This document shows positions 10,301-18,863 of a stretch of 64,000 nucleotides of DNA, one piece after another. The notes under the pieces were generated by a model. It was not told the origin of the DNA. It saw only the letters and a program-made list of their open reading frames with translations, and ran no database searches. The position numbers were made by a program, and so were the translations under genes. This DNA comes from a virus, in IMG/VR virus record IMGVR_UViG_3300033146_001059, positions 1 to 64,000 of that record, one strand, 5' to 3'. Position 1 is the stretch's first letter; each line of letters starts with the position of its first letter.

Positions 10301-13218
10301 GTCATTGATGTTAGTCTAATAGCGGTATTACTATTATAGCCAACTATATTTATATTAAGATTGGCATTATTAAGTATTGACGCCATATTTATACCATCAA
10401 CTTCAAAGTCACCACTAAAAAATACCACTTTATTAGATCTAGGTACTCTTCCCTTCTCACTAGGAAAAGCTATACCACTAGGATGTATAAGTGGTATCGC
10501 TGAAGCATACTGTGGCACATGTGCAGTTACTAAGTCATATAGATTATGTTTTAAATCAGAACTCTTTGCAAGCCCTAAACCCGGAGACTGCCCTTTATCC
10601 CATCCAATATATGTTTTCTCCTGATCTACTTCTCCAGGAGTTGTAGGATATACATTCCGAGCAATATATGTGGCTGTATTTCTTCTAAAACCTATAAAAT
10701 CATAACTTCCTACTACAGTATCTATATTACCTATAGGCAACACTGCTGTAGGGCTTATTAATCCCTGATATAGAGTATCTTTATTTCTAGTTTTTCTAAC
10801 TACAAAATACCCTATTATATTAGACTTTAAGTAACCTAAATATTTATTATTTATAGAAGTTATAGGTGTCATATCTAGTACCAACTTTGTAACTTGACGC
10901 CTACCTTTTTTTAGTAGATGCTTGTCGTGAAAAGTTCTATATAAACCTCGTACGTTTTCGAACCTGTTTATCGACGGAATAGTATCAATCTCATCTTGCC
11001 CGACTATACCGTTACTTGTACGAATATCTAAATCCTCACCAAGTATTATATCACCACTATACTGCTCACCACCTTTATAATTATCTAATCCTCTTACTGG
11101 AAATGCGGGAGTCAGTGATCCGCCGTCAAGTATATATACAACACCTAACTCATATGTCTCACCACCCCAAAAACCGAGATTATTATAAACATTGAACGGG
11201 TCGCCATATGATGTCTTTATACCTTCAATCACTTCATTCACTCTGATTCTCTGTGTCAGTTTATCAAGTATGTCAAATAACGTCTCGTCTATATTCGAAG
11301 AAACATTCCCAAGAACTAACCTATTATTTATCTGATCTAAAGTCTTCACTGTACTAATTGCAGAATAACTAGTGTTAATAGTTTCCTCATTAACTACAGT
11401 TATCTCCTCTAAACCAGAATGCTGTATAGCACACGAACCGTCATCAGCTATATAATAACGTTCATTTATTTTATATGACTTAGCAACAGGTTGTGAGTCC
11501 CCACTAACATGTGTCACAGATACTTCTATACTTCCAGAAGTAACATCTAACCCACTTAACATGAACTTCACTAATTTATTAGTCTTTTTATCACCTGAGA
11601 CACCGTAGGCATCCCTATTATTACCGAAATGTATAGACACTAAACGCGATTCAGCAAGTATGTCAGACAGATTTCCATCAGCATTTTTATGCCTGAAGTA
11701 GTACCTGTACCCACCTCCGAGTAGTACACCACCCTTTTCTACTCCGATAAAATCCAATTTAGCTACAGACGTCGACTTAATTATAAGGTCAGTTCTTTTA
11801 AAAAATTTAGCTGAGTATGTATTCGTGTCTTTAGCTTGTCGTCTATCTATTATTGTAGCAGAACCATCTGAATTCAACCTGAATCTACTATTTATAAATC
11901 TTATAGGATTATTATTATCTGTGAATATAAAATTTACAGATCTATCATACTCTTGCTGAAGTGTGAGGTCTATGAAGTCATTTAAATTAAATTCAAATTC
12001 CTTAGTTCTAAAAGGCATGGTATGACAAGCATCAACCTCCCAAGGATTAATATAACTCGCACAATCACTACCCACAGGTGTATTCTCCTCTGTTAGGAAA
12101 TTATGTATAGGAGAATATACTTTAACTAAATCTGTTCTAACATTGTTTGATGATGTAACTACTTTTCCATCAACAGCATACTCCATAGAAAAGATACTTA
12201 GTGTGTCTTTCGGGAATTCAACCATGTCATTAATGTTGCCATGATATTTATTCATGTAAAACCTTAGCATATCATAATAATCCTCCATCTTTATATTAGG
12301 AAGAAAACTTAACGAGGCCTCGGGGTCCCCTAATTTAGTATAAAATTCTTCCAACTCACTGTCACTTAATGATATAGCCACACCTGAAACATCCTGTATT
12401 GTAGATGTTGCTACGTCAGTACTATTATTTACAAATTGAGTGTATTTCACATTGTCTCTGCTGACAAAATTAAATGCACACGGCGTTAGGTATTTTAATG
12501 ATTTATTCATCCTAGGTAGTGACGTGGATGTTTCGTATGTGATATACACAGTAAACGTATGTGTTTTCATGTCAACTACATCTATACGCATTAATGTATC
12601 CCACTCAGCATCATCAGACATAACCTGGGCATCAACTGGAACAGAGCATTCTATAGCCCCTTCGTGCATGTACACCTTTTTTGTATCGAAAGAGGAAAAT
12701 ATACCATTATCATTTAATTTATAACGTAAAATAACATCTCTACCTATAGATGCGTCGGTTAATGTAAATTCTATAGCACGAGTTAATGTATATTTATTTC
12801 TATCCTCAAACGGTACTATAACTGCATTAGTACGTGTTACCACCTTCACTATGTCAACACCTAATTTTTTATTATTATTTGAGTAATCACTCCATTTAGG
12901 GCTTGGAAATGTTCCAAGTTCACCTTCAACAAAAGTCCCATCTGTATTAAATTTCCCACTTACTATATATGCAATATTGTTATAAGACTTAGCTGCTAAC
13001 GGTATAAACCCCTCTGTTAGTGCAAAACCAACGCCAGCATTCTCATTTAAAATATCACCAGGAATATTCTTTAATACATATTGATTTTCACCTACAGTAA
13101 GAATTTCAACATTTAATGCGTCTATCATCTCTGTGTTTTTTACCACAAGAGGATGACTGTCTGTGTTTATTCCATCATTAAAACTGTTAGACCCTGATCC
13201 TTTATTATTTAACGCCAT
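7369..13218 (-). CDS. Giant tail muzzle protein (crAss-like)
   Basis: At 1,949 residues this is the largest protein in the window. It begins MALNNKGSGSNSFNDGINTD and contains long beta-propeller-like stretches with repeated Tyr/Asn-rich strands, without catalytic motifs. In crAss-like phages a very large protein directly after the ring-protein genes forms the muzzle that closes the tail and gates DNA exit; size and position here match. The start overlaps the preceding small gene by 14 bases. The family call rests on synteny and general sequence character. Confidence 0.75.
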   Translation of the reverse strand: MALNNKGSGSNSFNDGINTDSHPLVVKNTEMIDALNVEILTVGENQYVLKNIPGDILNENAGVGFALTEGFIPLAAKSYNNIAYIVSGKFNTDGTFVEGELGTFPSPKWSDYSNNNKKLGVDIVKVVTRTNAVIVPFEDRNKYTLTRAIEFTLTDASIGRDVILRYKLNDNGIFSSFDTKKVYMHEGAIECSVPVDAQVMSDDAEWDTLMRIDVVDMKTHTFTVYITYETSTSLPRMNKSLKYLTPCAFNFVSRDNVKYTQFVNNSTDVATSTIQDVSGVAISLSDSELEEFYTKLGDPEASLSFLPNIKMEDYYDMLRFYMNKYHGNINDMVEFPKDTLSIFSMEYAVDGKVVTSSNNVRTDLVKVYSPIHNFLTEENTPVGSDCASYINPWEVDACHTMPFRTKEFEFNLNDFIDLTLQQEYDRSVNFIFTDNNNPIRFINSRFRLNSDGSATIIDRRQAKDTNTYSAKFFKRTDLIIKSTSVAKLDFIGVEKGGVLLGGGYRYYFRHKNADGNLSDILAESRLVSIHFGNNRDAYGVSGDKKTNKLVKFMLSGLDVTSGSIEVSVTHVSGDSQPVAKSYKINERYYIADDGSCAIQHSGLEEITVVNEETINTSYSAISTVKTLDQINNRLVLGNVSSNIDETLFDILDKLTQRIRVNEVIEGIKTSYGDPFNVYNNLGFWGGETYELGVVYILDGGSLTPAFPVRGLDNYKGGEQYSGDIILGEDLDIRTSNGIVGQDEIDTIPSINRFENVRGLYRTFHDKHLLKKGRRQVTKLVLDMTPITSINNKYLGYLKSNIIGYFVVRKTRNKDTLYQGLISPTAVLPIGNIDTVVGSYDFIGFRRNTATYIARNVYPTTPGEVDQEKTYIGWDKGQSPGLGLAKSSDLKHNLYDLVTAHVPQYASAIPLIHPSGIAFPSEKGRVPRSNKVVFFSGDFEVDGINMASILNNANLNINIVGYNSNTAIRLTSMTNDTSRVQYIRDITASGVESPPSLQNLEGDLKYKGKFVYVPNGVSVAAEGQFTSQIDRTYNFAYTSIVGNSGQIKYRHRDGYKDRAPDSGMIYIEYWSWGAAAMKIHVTDANKINREGILKVLRKGDIIYVPTVNREYSVDSSPVRHGNYFQFDTSPAQGIVHDWDYRHIEIHFQGKQRLKFYPVAYLPKKSIAMGYASTVTDYPVSLWDDGQTGINKASWWDNTGTANLYPYASVVNNWSKYIGVELFNPTNYNSSYKLTQHSPLTGKMKISLVNSTYTFELSYINAAGKRPGDDLKANVSVGSYVDFIIAGETSEFIVRSITIPTHGNYSFTAEATDPSASAMDITNENDLYTLNFTATSTLEFEHFWKNDILYLAEIKATQATLTSTDLAEIYSSTNSLPYFSTTDRLPFGETDTVVVADGDCFITKVFKRTTYAMGIMDAPAATFSDFNTYGSGPTQEWTHDIDENITTGWKSSSSSETMDEGRKLASNGMIVEIISQTNHNADVRSYEKSDPMEMMLYGSERGFHPAVAADKLYSEYRPDSSAYNRGLTGDYRAVSYVGISVEAPTYTLQYPNRIMISAPNIQSEFFNGYRDFSGINFKDYNSELGQIVKLINHNNNLFCIFENGVALITVDGRTLVNSQEDIYVDDAQALASKARVIDSTIGSVNPESIIRSFNTIYGVDFIRNKIWRVSGSSIEILSDYKIESYLLKAKKELVQLKSDVGIPKIYTSFDSVKKNVYFSYNKLLNDKSGGLFSTYGTVYYNEVMNRWVSRTSYTPKFQLTDNEYNLLFDVSNRKSEAWATGVNSTYCKFHGTQHTFHVEFVMHERPDMEKILTNIQILSNKIKPKTIQYSITTDVPNAVLRQNKINYYDDNGDIIDEPDYTDIDNVFNTVFEENIYIREDSSNMSIGIFKENAYYRDGKYLVQVGKVDSFSRFNNSSRRVRDKYFKIKITYSGEDYTYLYNVISLFTNNYD

Positions 13219-13468
13219 CTTTTCTTCTTTTTATATTCTTTTCCTTGTTACTTCGTGCTGGTGATATAGCTCTATACATAGTGAATACATTTGTTGTACT
13301 GTCTATCATAGATTTAGATTTGAATCTCACTGCCCCAGTAACACTTCTAAGTGTTTTCAAAATTGAGGAGTTACCCAACTTGAGTATAGAGCGTATAGAC
13401 GATTCCTCTACCTCTGGGAATATCTTAGCAAGCTCAATTACATAATCATTTACATTCTTAACTTTCAT
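13205..13468 (-). CDS. Small tail-module protein
   Basis: 87 residues when started at ATG 13468, which lies immediately after the stop of the upstream gene (13470) and gives MKVKNVNDYVIELAKIFPEV. A longer start at 13489 would overlap that gene. Helical N-terminus and a strongly basic C-terminal tail (KNIKRRKDGVK). Unrecognised. The context between connector and muzzle genes suggests a minor tail or assembly protein. Confidence 0.65.
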   Translation of the reverse strand: MKVKNVNDYVIELAKIFPEVEESSIRSILKLGNSSILKTLRSVTGAVRFKSKSMIDSTTNVFTMYRAISPARSNKEKNIKRRKDGVK

Positions 13469-13469
13469 A

Positions 13470-14009
13470 CTACTTACTTTTAATAACATTAGAGCTTATT
13501 TTAGGGTACACTTTCCCATTAGCTATGTTTTCCCACATAGTATTATACAGCCTTTTAGGTACGTGAAATACCCTGTCTATGTATTTACTATTTGGCCCAA
13601 AGTTTATTAAGAATTTGGGTATTCTGTATTCAGTATTTCTTAGGTTTATTATGAGATCTTTTTTTATATGCGGTAATATTTCGCTGCTAGCCTCTTCATT
13701 TAACAAGCCAACATGTATTGCAGGAAATGACCCGTGTGTTTTTAGTACGGCTATATCCCCATTTAATACATCACGAGCTATCATATATAGATACTCACCA
13801 TAAATTATCTTCGCAAGCTGCGCATTTGTACTACACTTATATATGTCTCTCAGTTTGCCTTTTGGTGCATCCAGGCGCTTCTTTATCTTACTACCTATGC
13901 TAGTAGTTGTAAATACATCAGCGAGGCTAAGAGCCCCGTACATGTCGTAATTACCCCCATAAGGATTTATATATCTAAAACTATCACCAACCTTCTTATA
14001 ATAACCCAT
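13470..14009 (-). CDS. Connector/tail-module protein
   Basis: 179 residues starting MGYYKKVGDSFRYINPYGGN. Mixed alpha/beta with no signal peptide or membrane segment. Its ATG overlaps the stop of the ring-type protein upstream (shared base 14009). Placed between ring-type connectors and the muzzle, it is probably a tail-hub or adapter subunit. The exact role is not determined from sequence. Confidence 0.65.
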   Translation of the reverse strand: MGYYKKVGDSFRYINPYGGNYDMYGALSLADVFTTTSIGSKIKKRLDAPKGKLRDIYKCSTNAQLAKIIYGEYLYMIARDVLNGDIAVLKTHGSFPAIHVGLLNEEASSEILPHIKKDLIINLRNTEYRIPKFLINFGPNSKYIDRVFHVPKRLYNTMWENIANGKVYPKISSNVIKSK

Positions 14010-14767
14010 TAACCTCTCCTAAACTTAAAACTTCTATTATATCTTTTTCTGTCAAATCTTGTATGCTCATTAAGCACTTCATCAAGTTCATTATCTGTGA
14101 TCTGTTCAGGTATTGCTGCAGCTTGAACCAGTCTTGCTGACTCCTGCGATATCCACTGCATAGAGTTAGCCGCTACAGGATCGCCTGTAAACATTTTTCT
14201 TGTCATATATGATAAGGCCACCTTCGCAGCTATAGCATTTGCATGCTTTCTTGTTATCATTGGTAGTCCGTCGTCATCGACTTTTATACCCTCATAGATC
14301 ATATGTATCTCGACTTCCCATAATCGTTTGTCAATTATTCTTATTGAAGTAGAGTCTACCCACTCATATTGCAGATACGATCCTACACCAGTAAATGGTG
14401 TATCATCAAAATGATATGTTTTTAACTCAGAATTACCGGCCAAAACATTTATATACTCATTATCTCTATTTACTCTATTCTCTCTTCCCTTATACGCCTC
14501 CACTTCACCCCACTTATTAGCATGCACAGGATCTGCAGTTACACTTATAAGTCTATATAAGTTGCAAGGCACATCGATTATCATTGTATCCTGATTCTGT
14601 GGTTTTTGTGATAGTTTATAGTATTGTACTGGAACTGAGTTTATATCTTTAAATGCTTGATATGCCTCCTCCAAAAAATCGTCTTCTTGCATTGTTAGCC
14701 CGTACTTTCTTTTAAAGATAGGGTAAGCAGCGAGAATGTTAAGTGTAGGTTCGAAATTAGAGTTCAT
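14009..14767 (-). CDS. Head-tail ring/connector protein
   Basis: 252 residues. The N-terminus (LNILAAYPIFKRKYGL) and a central helix (LPMITRKHANAIAAKVAL, residues ~175-195) resemble the ring/adapter proteins that stack below the portal in crAss-like virions. No catalytic residues. One of at least three ring-type genes in a row (also 14771-15454 and 18864-19733). The specific ring layer cannot be assigned from sequence alone. Confidence 0.65.
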   Translation of the reverse strand: MNSNFEPTLNILAAYPIFKRKYGLTMQEDDFLEEAYQAFKDINSVPVQYYKLSQKPQNQDTMIIDVPCNLYRLISVTADPVHANKWGEVEAYKGRENRVNRDNEYINVLAGNSELKTYHFDDTPFTGVGSYLQYEWVDSTSIRIIDKRLWEVEIHMIYEGIKVDDDGLPMITRKHANAIAAKVALSYMTRKMFTGDPVAANSMQWISQESARLVQAAAIPEQITDNELDEVLNEHTRFDRKRYNRSFKFRRG

Positions 14768-14770
14768 ATG

Positions 14771-15454
14771 TTACTGTTTTTCTTGTGTGTTAGGTTCTAC
14801 AGGTCGGTTTAATTGTCTGTAGTAATTTACGTACTTCTGTGTAAGTGAGTCAATTATCTGTTTCTGTACAGACGATGGAGCGTAAAACTCGCTGTTTGAA
14901 AACTGATTTGCGTAAGGTGTTTTTAATAGTGATGCTGGGTTCTCAAATAAGGCAACAACAGAAACATACTTTAAATTATTGTACTTACCCAAGTTGTAAA
15001 AATAAATATCATACATACCAGGGTGTTTCCCAGAGGTATTTACCCACACATATGGTCGATTAGATGTTGCTTGATTGTATTTATGAAACCTAAAATCAGT
15101 GTCATTATATACTTTAAATGTTGTTGAGTTGTCAAGTGGTCCTATGAATGAAAGTGTTTCATATATAGGTAACATCTGTGACAGCTTCGGTATAGATATG
15201 TGTGGTACAACCACCTGCGAGTCAATTGCACAGTTACCAGATGTATCTTCACAGACTACTTCTATACCATCTATTCTTTGGCTTATACTTCCAAGTTGAA
15301 CGGTTCTCTGTGTTATTCCCTGTATTATAAGCGTTTCTGATTCAAGGACTATTTCCTGCATAAGTTGCTCTATTGAAAACGCCTCATTTGTAACACCCTT
15401 AAGACCATCTACTATATGATTTCGTATTGCACTCGCTAATTCTCTTAATGTCAT
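14771..15454 (-). CDS. Head-tail ring/connector protein
   Basis: 227 residues beginning MTLRELASAIRNHIVDGL, the same style of N-terminal helix as the ring-type protein at 18864-19733 (MTIRELYRNTLIEL). A mixed alpha/beta body and a disordered Pro/Gln C-terminus follow. Two bases separate it from the Dps-like gene upstream. Inferred to be a ring protein of the collar; the ring number is unknown. Confidence 0.65.
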   Translation of the reverse strand: MTLRELASAIRNHIVDGLKGVTNEAFSIEQLMQEIVLESETLIIQGITQRTVQLGSISQRIDGIEVVCEDTSGNCAIDSQVVVPHISIPKLSQMLPIYETLSFIGPLDNSTTFKVYNDTDFRFHKYNQATSNRPYVWVNTSGKHPGMYDIYFYNLGKYNNLKYVSVVALFENPASLLKTPYANQFSNSEFYAPSSVQKQIIDSLTQKYVNYYRQLNRPVEPNTQEKQ

Positions 15455-15456
15455 AA

Positions 15457-15945
15457 TTATCTTTTTTTAATAGTAGCTTTTCCTCCGCATCTCATTTTTC
15501 CTCCCCCACATTTATTTTTATATCTTAAAAGTGTGCTTTCCCCATGTTCCTCATGTTCGCCAGCTTTTGCATTAGAGACATCTGCTAAGTTTTTAAGTTT
15601 ATACAGTTTTTTAGATATAGTAGTTTTAATCATATCTATTTCAGCTGATATATCATTCATACCTTTAACATCCGCATGGTCTTTCATCTTATCCGTCATT
15701 GGTCCAAGTTCATGTTTCAGGTAGTGAATCATATCTGTTTTTTCTGGTATAGAGTTAATTTTAATTGGAACGGGTCCTCTAGATAAACGCATCTCAGCAA
15801 TAGAGTCAACATGATCCAATAAAGCATCATACAGCTCCTCTAGAACAACATGTTCTGCCATATTGCTAGACTGTAAATGTTCTATGTGAGCTATATCTCT
15901 AGCTCTAAATAATTCTCCAATATATTCCCCGCACTTCATAATCAT
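15457..15945 (-). CDS. Dps/ferritin-like virion-region protein
   Basis: 162 residues. Residues ~5-60 (IGELFRARDIAHIEHLQSSN, then a helix with HVxLEELYDALLDHVDSIAE) match the helical pattern of a Dps/ferritin-like family I associate with phages, where it sits near structural genes. His and Glu are spaced as in a four-helix metal or DNA binding bundle, though not all ferroxidase ligands can be identified. The C-terminus is Cys/Gly/Lys-rich (KCGGGKMRCGGK). It starts a new block behind a terminator and a TTTCTTATA motif. Possibly DNA-binding or assembly related. Confidence 0.55.
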   Translation of the reverse strand: MIMKCGEYIGELFRARDIAHIEHLQSSNMAEHVVLEELYDALLDHVDSIAEMRLSRGPVPIKINSIPEKTDMIHYLKHELGPMTDKMKDHADVKGMNDISAEIDMIKTTISKKLYKLKNLADVSNAKAGEHEEHGESTLLRYKNKCGGGKMRCGGKATIKKR

Positions 15946-15965
15946 ATATTTTAATGTTATCTTTT

Positions 15966-15978
15966 TATTATAAGAAAT
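15966..15978 (-). promoter_or_regulatory. Late-promoter-like motif, copy 1
   Basis: On the minus strand this reads TTTCTTATAATAA, about 20 bases upstream of the Dps-like gene and directly after a terminator. The same core occurs at six other upstream positions. It contains TATAAT, but the conserved TTTC to its left suggests a phage-specific or host-variant promoter. Confidence 0.5.
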
Positions 15979-15992
15979 TATACTAAATAAAA

Positions 15993-16015
15993 AAAGCTCT
16001 CGGTATGAGAGCTTT
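15993..16015 (-). terminator. Rho-independent terminator after the paralog trio
   Basis: A perfect 9-bp stem (AAAGCTCTC with GAGAGCTTT) and 5-base loop, followed on the minus strand by a run of T. It ends the transcript carrying the three paralogous virion genes. The symmetrical AT tails may let it act in both directions. Confidence 0.8.
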
Positions 16016-16039
16016 CTTAAAAATAACTTTTATATTATA

Positions 16040-16912
16040 TTACACCACAAATGCATCAAGGATAACCTTAAGGTCAGCCGCAGAGTCATTAGCGTAGATC
16101 ACATAGTGAGTAGGTTTTGAAGCCATAGCTGCATTTACGTATGAATGATCAACATACTCATGAGATTCCCACCCTGTTCCAGTATCTTCTCCTTGGAAAT
16201 CAAATGTATAAGCTTTATAAGTACCTCTTACATCTACACCCTGATCATTACCGCCGTGGTTCTGAGCATAAGGCATAACGTTTTCTTTTGTAGCCATTCT
16301 TCTTGACTCCTCAATGAATTTACCAAGACCAACACCTACAGATCCCGCTGTAATTGATGATTGTACTAGCTGAGTGAAAGGTAAACCTCCATGTGCAACT
16401 AATTTAATACTAACAGATTTAATGAATATGTGCTCCATACCTTTAGCAACCTCTAATTCAACCTCTGCCCCATTAGCATTAGTAGAAAAATAAGTTTCAA
16501 TCTCATTTAGACTTTGTACAGCTAATGTAGCCCCTAAGTCTATAGCTGCTGCTATACCAGCTTCATCAGCTGTTAATACAGGTGTTGATTGAAATACAAT
16601 AGATTTACCGTCTACTATGAAATCTCTTGCAATAGAGCTAACGTTTCTTAAAGAACGTAGTTTAATCTCCACCTCAAAAACATCACCTTTAACAAATATA
16701 TGTGGTTTTCCCCAAGCATCAACAGGCATAGACGGAATTACAGCCGTCCATGAAGTTAATTCTTGTACTGCAGGCGCAGAAGCAGTTTGCACTGGATTTG
16801 ATATTTGTCCGTGCTTAATTTTTCCGTACCCAGGAATGTTTATAACATTTGCGTCACCTGTGATCTCACCAAGAGAATTTAATACGACTTCTTTATATCC
16901 TAAATTGAACAT
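16040..16912 (-). CDS. Virion protein, paralog 1 of 3
   Basis: 290 residues starting MFNLGYKEVVLNSLGEIT. It shares the start MFN(L/T)GYK and a C-terminal pattern (ESRRMAT then NQHGGN/NHGGN, VDxxGxYxxF, WESHEYxxH) with the genes at 17009-17974 and 18067-18846. Beta-rich, no catalytic motif. Three adjacent diverged copies between connector genes suggest a tandemly duplicated virion protein, perhaps head decoration or collar. The last copy ends at a strong terminator and lies behind a long structured leader. Confidence 0.7.
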   Translation of the reverse strand: MFNLGYKEVVLNSLGEITGDANVINIPGYGKIKHGQISNPVQTASAPAVQELTSWTAVIPSMPVDAWGKPHIFVKGDVFEVEIKLRSLRNVSSIARDFIVDGKSIVFQSTPVLTADEAGIAAAIDLGATLAVQSLNEIETYFSTNANGAEVELEVAKGMEHIFIKSVSIKLVAHGGLPFTQLVQSSITAGSVGVGLGKFIEESRRMATKENVMPYAQNHGGNDQGVDVRGTYKAYTFDFQGEDTGTGWESHEYVDHSYVNAAMASKPTHYVIYANDSAADLKVILDAFVV

Positions 16913-16931
16913 AATTTTTAATTTTTAGTTT

Positions 16932-16990
16932 GTTCGGCATACCAGCTACGTCCGAACGGTTTATATAAATATACGAAAGGAGCTGGGTTC
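16932..16990 (-). promoter_or_regulatory. Structured inter-paralog leader, copy A
   Basis: The gap between two paralogs contains CCAGCT (16942-16947) pairing with AGCTGG (16981-16986), plus GTTCGG (16932) that can pair with CCGAAC (16952). It shares ACCAGCT and CGGTTTATAT, with the same spacing within 2 bases, with the gap at 18001-18050. Probably an RNA element duplicated with the gene: mRNA stabiliser, processing site or translational control. Confidence 0.5.
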
Positions 16991-17008
16991 CCCTCCGCTT
17001 TAAAATTT

Positions 17009-17974
17009 TTATGCGAAGAAGTCTGTTCCGTCAGCTGCTCCTGCAGATCCATCTGCTAATGTTAGTTTTATGTCTGAGGTAACCAGTGATCCAATGAAAG
17101 CCTGTAAATCAGTGTCTAGATCTTTACTCACTTTTTCGTTTATATATAACACATAACGCCTAGGTTTACTGTCCATCTTAGCCTGCACATAGCCGTGTTT
17201 AAGATACTCATGAGACTCCCACCCTGTTGGGCTACTATCCTCTTTAGCTTCAATAAAGAAAGTAGTGTATTCTCCATGCACGTCAACGCCTAACGAATTA
17301 CCTTGTTGGTTTTCTCCGTATGGTCTTATATTGTTCAAAGTAGCCATTCTTCTTGACTCCTCTACCCACGATCCTTGCCCTTTACCGGGGTTAAAACCTA
17401 CGATAGATTGCTCAGTTAATTTAGTGGCGGGCTGATCCATTGGGTTAGCTTTCTGTATAGTAACACCTTTAAAGCTGTCTATAATAAGATCTTCACCTTC
17501 TTTTGTCATTACAACATTGAATGTGTTTGCTGCTGCCCCTGCTTTTAATTTAATAATCTGCGCTGCGTTTGTAAAATGCGCTGCTGCTAAATTAAACCCT
17601 TCGATTATTGCATCTGCTAATGCGTCATTTGTAGCTGCTTTCATTGGTGCAGATTGAAAAGATAACCTCTCGCCGTCGATAATGAAATCTCTAGCAAAAT
17701 CAGATCTATTTCTAGAATACTCTTCCACATAAATGACAACATTATAAACATCGCCTGAAGCACCTAAAACGGTACCTACTCCTATACTACCAGAATCTCC
17801 TGGGATGCTATAAGCAGTCTCTTGTGGAGCCTTTTTCTGCGCTCTTTCAGCGTAGAACCTAGTTACTCCTGAAGCCGCTAGCGTAGCAAAACCATCAATA
17901 CCAAATGCATCCTGGTCAAGTTTCGTGTATGAGACATCATTAAGTACAATTTCTTTATATCCTAAATTGAACAT
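17009..17974 (-). CDS. Virion protein, paralog 2 of 3
   Basis: 321 residues starting MFNLGYKEIVLNDVSYTK, the longest of the three. It carries the family C-terminal pattern (ESRRMATLNNIRPYGENQQG, WESHEYLKHGYVQ) and an extra C-terminal extension of about 35 residues (SLVTSDIKLTLADGSAGAAD). Beta-rich. Its leader holds a hairpin element related to the one before paralog 1. Inferred virion component; exact location unknown. Confidence 0.7.
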   Translation of the reverse strand: MFNLGYKEIVLNDVSYTKLDQDAFGIDGFATLAASGVTRFYAERAQKKAPQETAYSIPGDSGSIGVGTVLGASGDVYNVVIYVEEYSRNRSDFARDFIIDGERLSFQSAPMKAATNDALADAIIEGFNLAAAHFTNAAQIIKLKAGAAANTFNVVMTKEGEDLIIDSFKGVTIQKANPMDQPATKLTEQSIVGFNPGKGQGSWVEESRRMATLNNIRPYGENQQGNSLGVDVHGEYTTFFIEAKEDSSPTGWESHEYLKHGYVQAKMDSKPRRYVLYINEKVSKDLDTDLQAFIGSLVTSDIKLTLADGSAGAADGTDFFA

Positions 17975-18001
17975 ATTAATTATTTATTTGTTGACACACT
18001 T

Positions 18002-18044
18002 ACCAGCTTCGGTGCGTCTCGGTTTATATTTACCGGAGGGCTGG
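18002..18044 (-). promoter_or_regulatory. Structured inter-paralog leader, copy B
   Basis: CCAGC (18003-18007) pairs with GCTGG (18040-18044), enclosing CGGT (18020-18023) pairing with ACCG (18032-18035). It shares ACCAGCT and CGGTTTATAT with copy A near 16941-16966. The stem positions differ in sequence while pairing is retained, supporting a real RNA structure. Confidence 0.5.
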
Positions 18045-18066
18045 AGTCCCCCATCTTGTATTTTTA

Positions 18067-18846
18067 TTAGCTTAATGGGTCTGCAAGATCCTCTCTTACA
18101 TATATAATCCATTTAATATCTGTTGTAGGTAAATCTACCCCAACTGATGTGTGCTTAATATATTCACCCTGTTCCCAAGGAGCAAAATCAGCCTCTGGGG
18201 TCTTAACAAAAATAGTAGTATATTTAGCTTTAAGATCTATGTTATGTGAATTTCCCCCGTGTTGTTGGTTGTAGGCAGCATAATTAGTCGCTGTTCCAAG
18301 CTTAACAGATTCTTCAATCTGCCAACCCATACCGTAACCTTTTTCAGCCTCGGCAGTAATGGTTTTAACTAACCTTGTCGATGCGTTAGCTTTTTCAATA
18401 CCATCAAATGTACCAGGTCTAACGTGAATATCAGATACTAACATATTCTCATGTCCAAATTGTATCGTAGTTGTAAGGCCAGCTGACACTTTTACAGTAG
18501 CTTCTGATTTTACAGGTGATGTGTTAAACGTTAAATTATGTAATAAAATCCACGCATCGAAACCGCTTACAATATCACCCTCTGAAGATGATTTAGCATT
18601 AAAAGCTATAGTCTTTCGTGTGTCATCTGTGTTGCCAGTTAGTACTATTTTAACATCAGCATAATCACCTCCGCTAGGAAGTCCTGCCCATGTTGCTATT
18701 TCGGCTACTGGTTCCTTAGCCGCTAAGATCTCTACTATATTCCCTTTGTCGTATGTACCAAATCCAGGTATAGTTACTTTAGATCCGTTAACTGTAATAC
18801 CTTCATCGGCATTTATTACAACTTTTTTATATCCTGTATTGAACAT
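18067..18846 (-). CDS. Virion protein, paralog 3 of 3
   Basis: 259 residues starting MFNTGYKKVVINADEGITVN, the shortest copy and first to be transcribed. It keeps GYGMGWQIEESVKLGTATNY and NQQHGGNSHNIDLKAKYTTI, aligned with the other two. It lacks the C-terminal extension of paralog 2. Only a 17-base gap separates it from the ring-type gene upstream, unlike the longer structured leaders before the other two copies. Confidence 0.7.
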   Translation of the reverse strand: MFNTGYKKVVINADEGITVNGSKVTIPGFGTYDKGNIVEILAAKEPVAEIATWAGLPSGGDYADVKIVLTGNTDDTRKTIAFNAKSSSEGDIVSGFDAWILLHNLTFNTSPVKSEATVKVSAGLTTTIQFGHENMLVSDIHVRPGTFDGIEKANASTRLVKTITAEAEKGYGMGWQIEESVKLGTATNYAAYNQQHGGNSHNIDLKAKYTTIFVKTPEADFAPWEQGEYIKHTSVGVDLPTTDIKWIIYVREDLADPLS

Positions 18847-18863
18847 ATCTTTAAAATTTTTTA

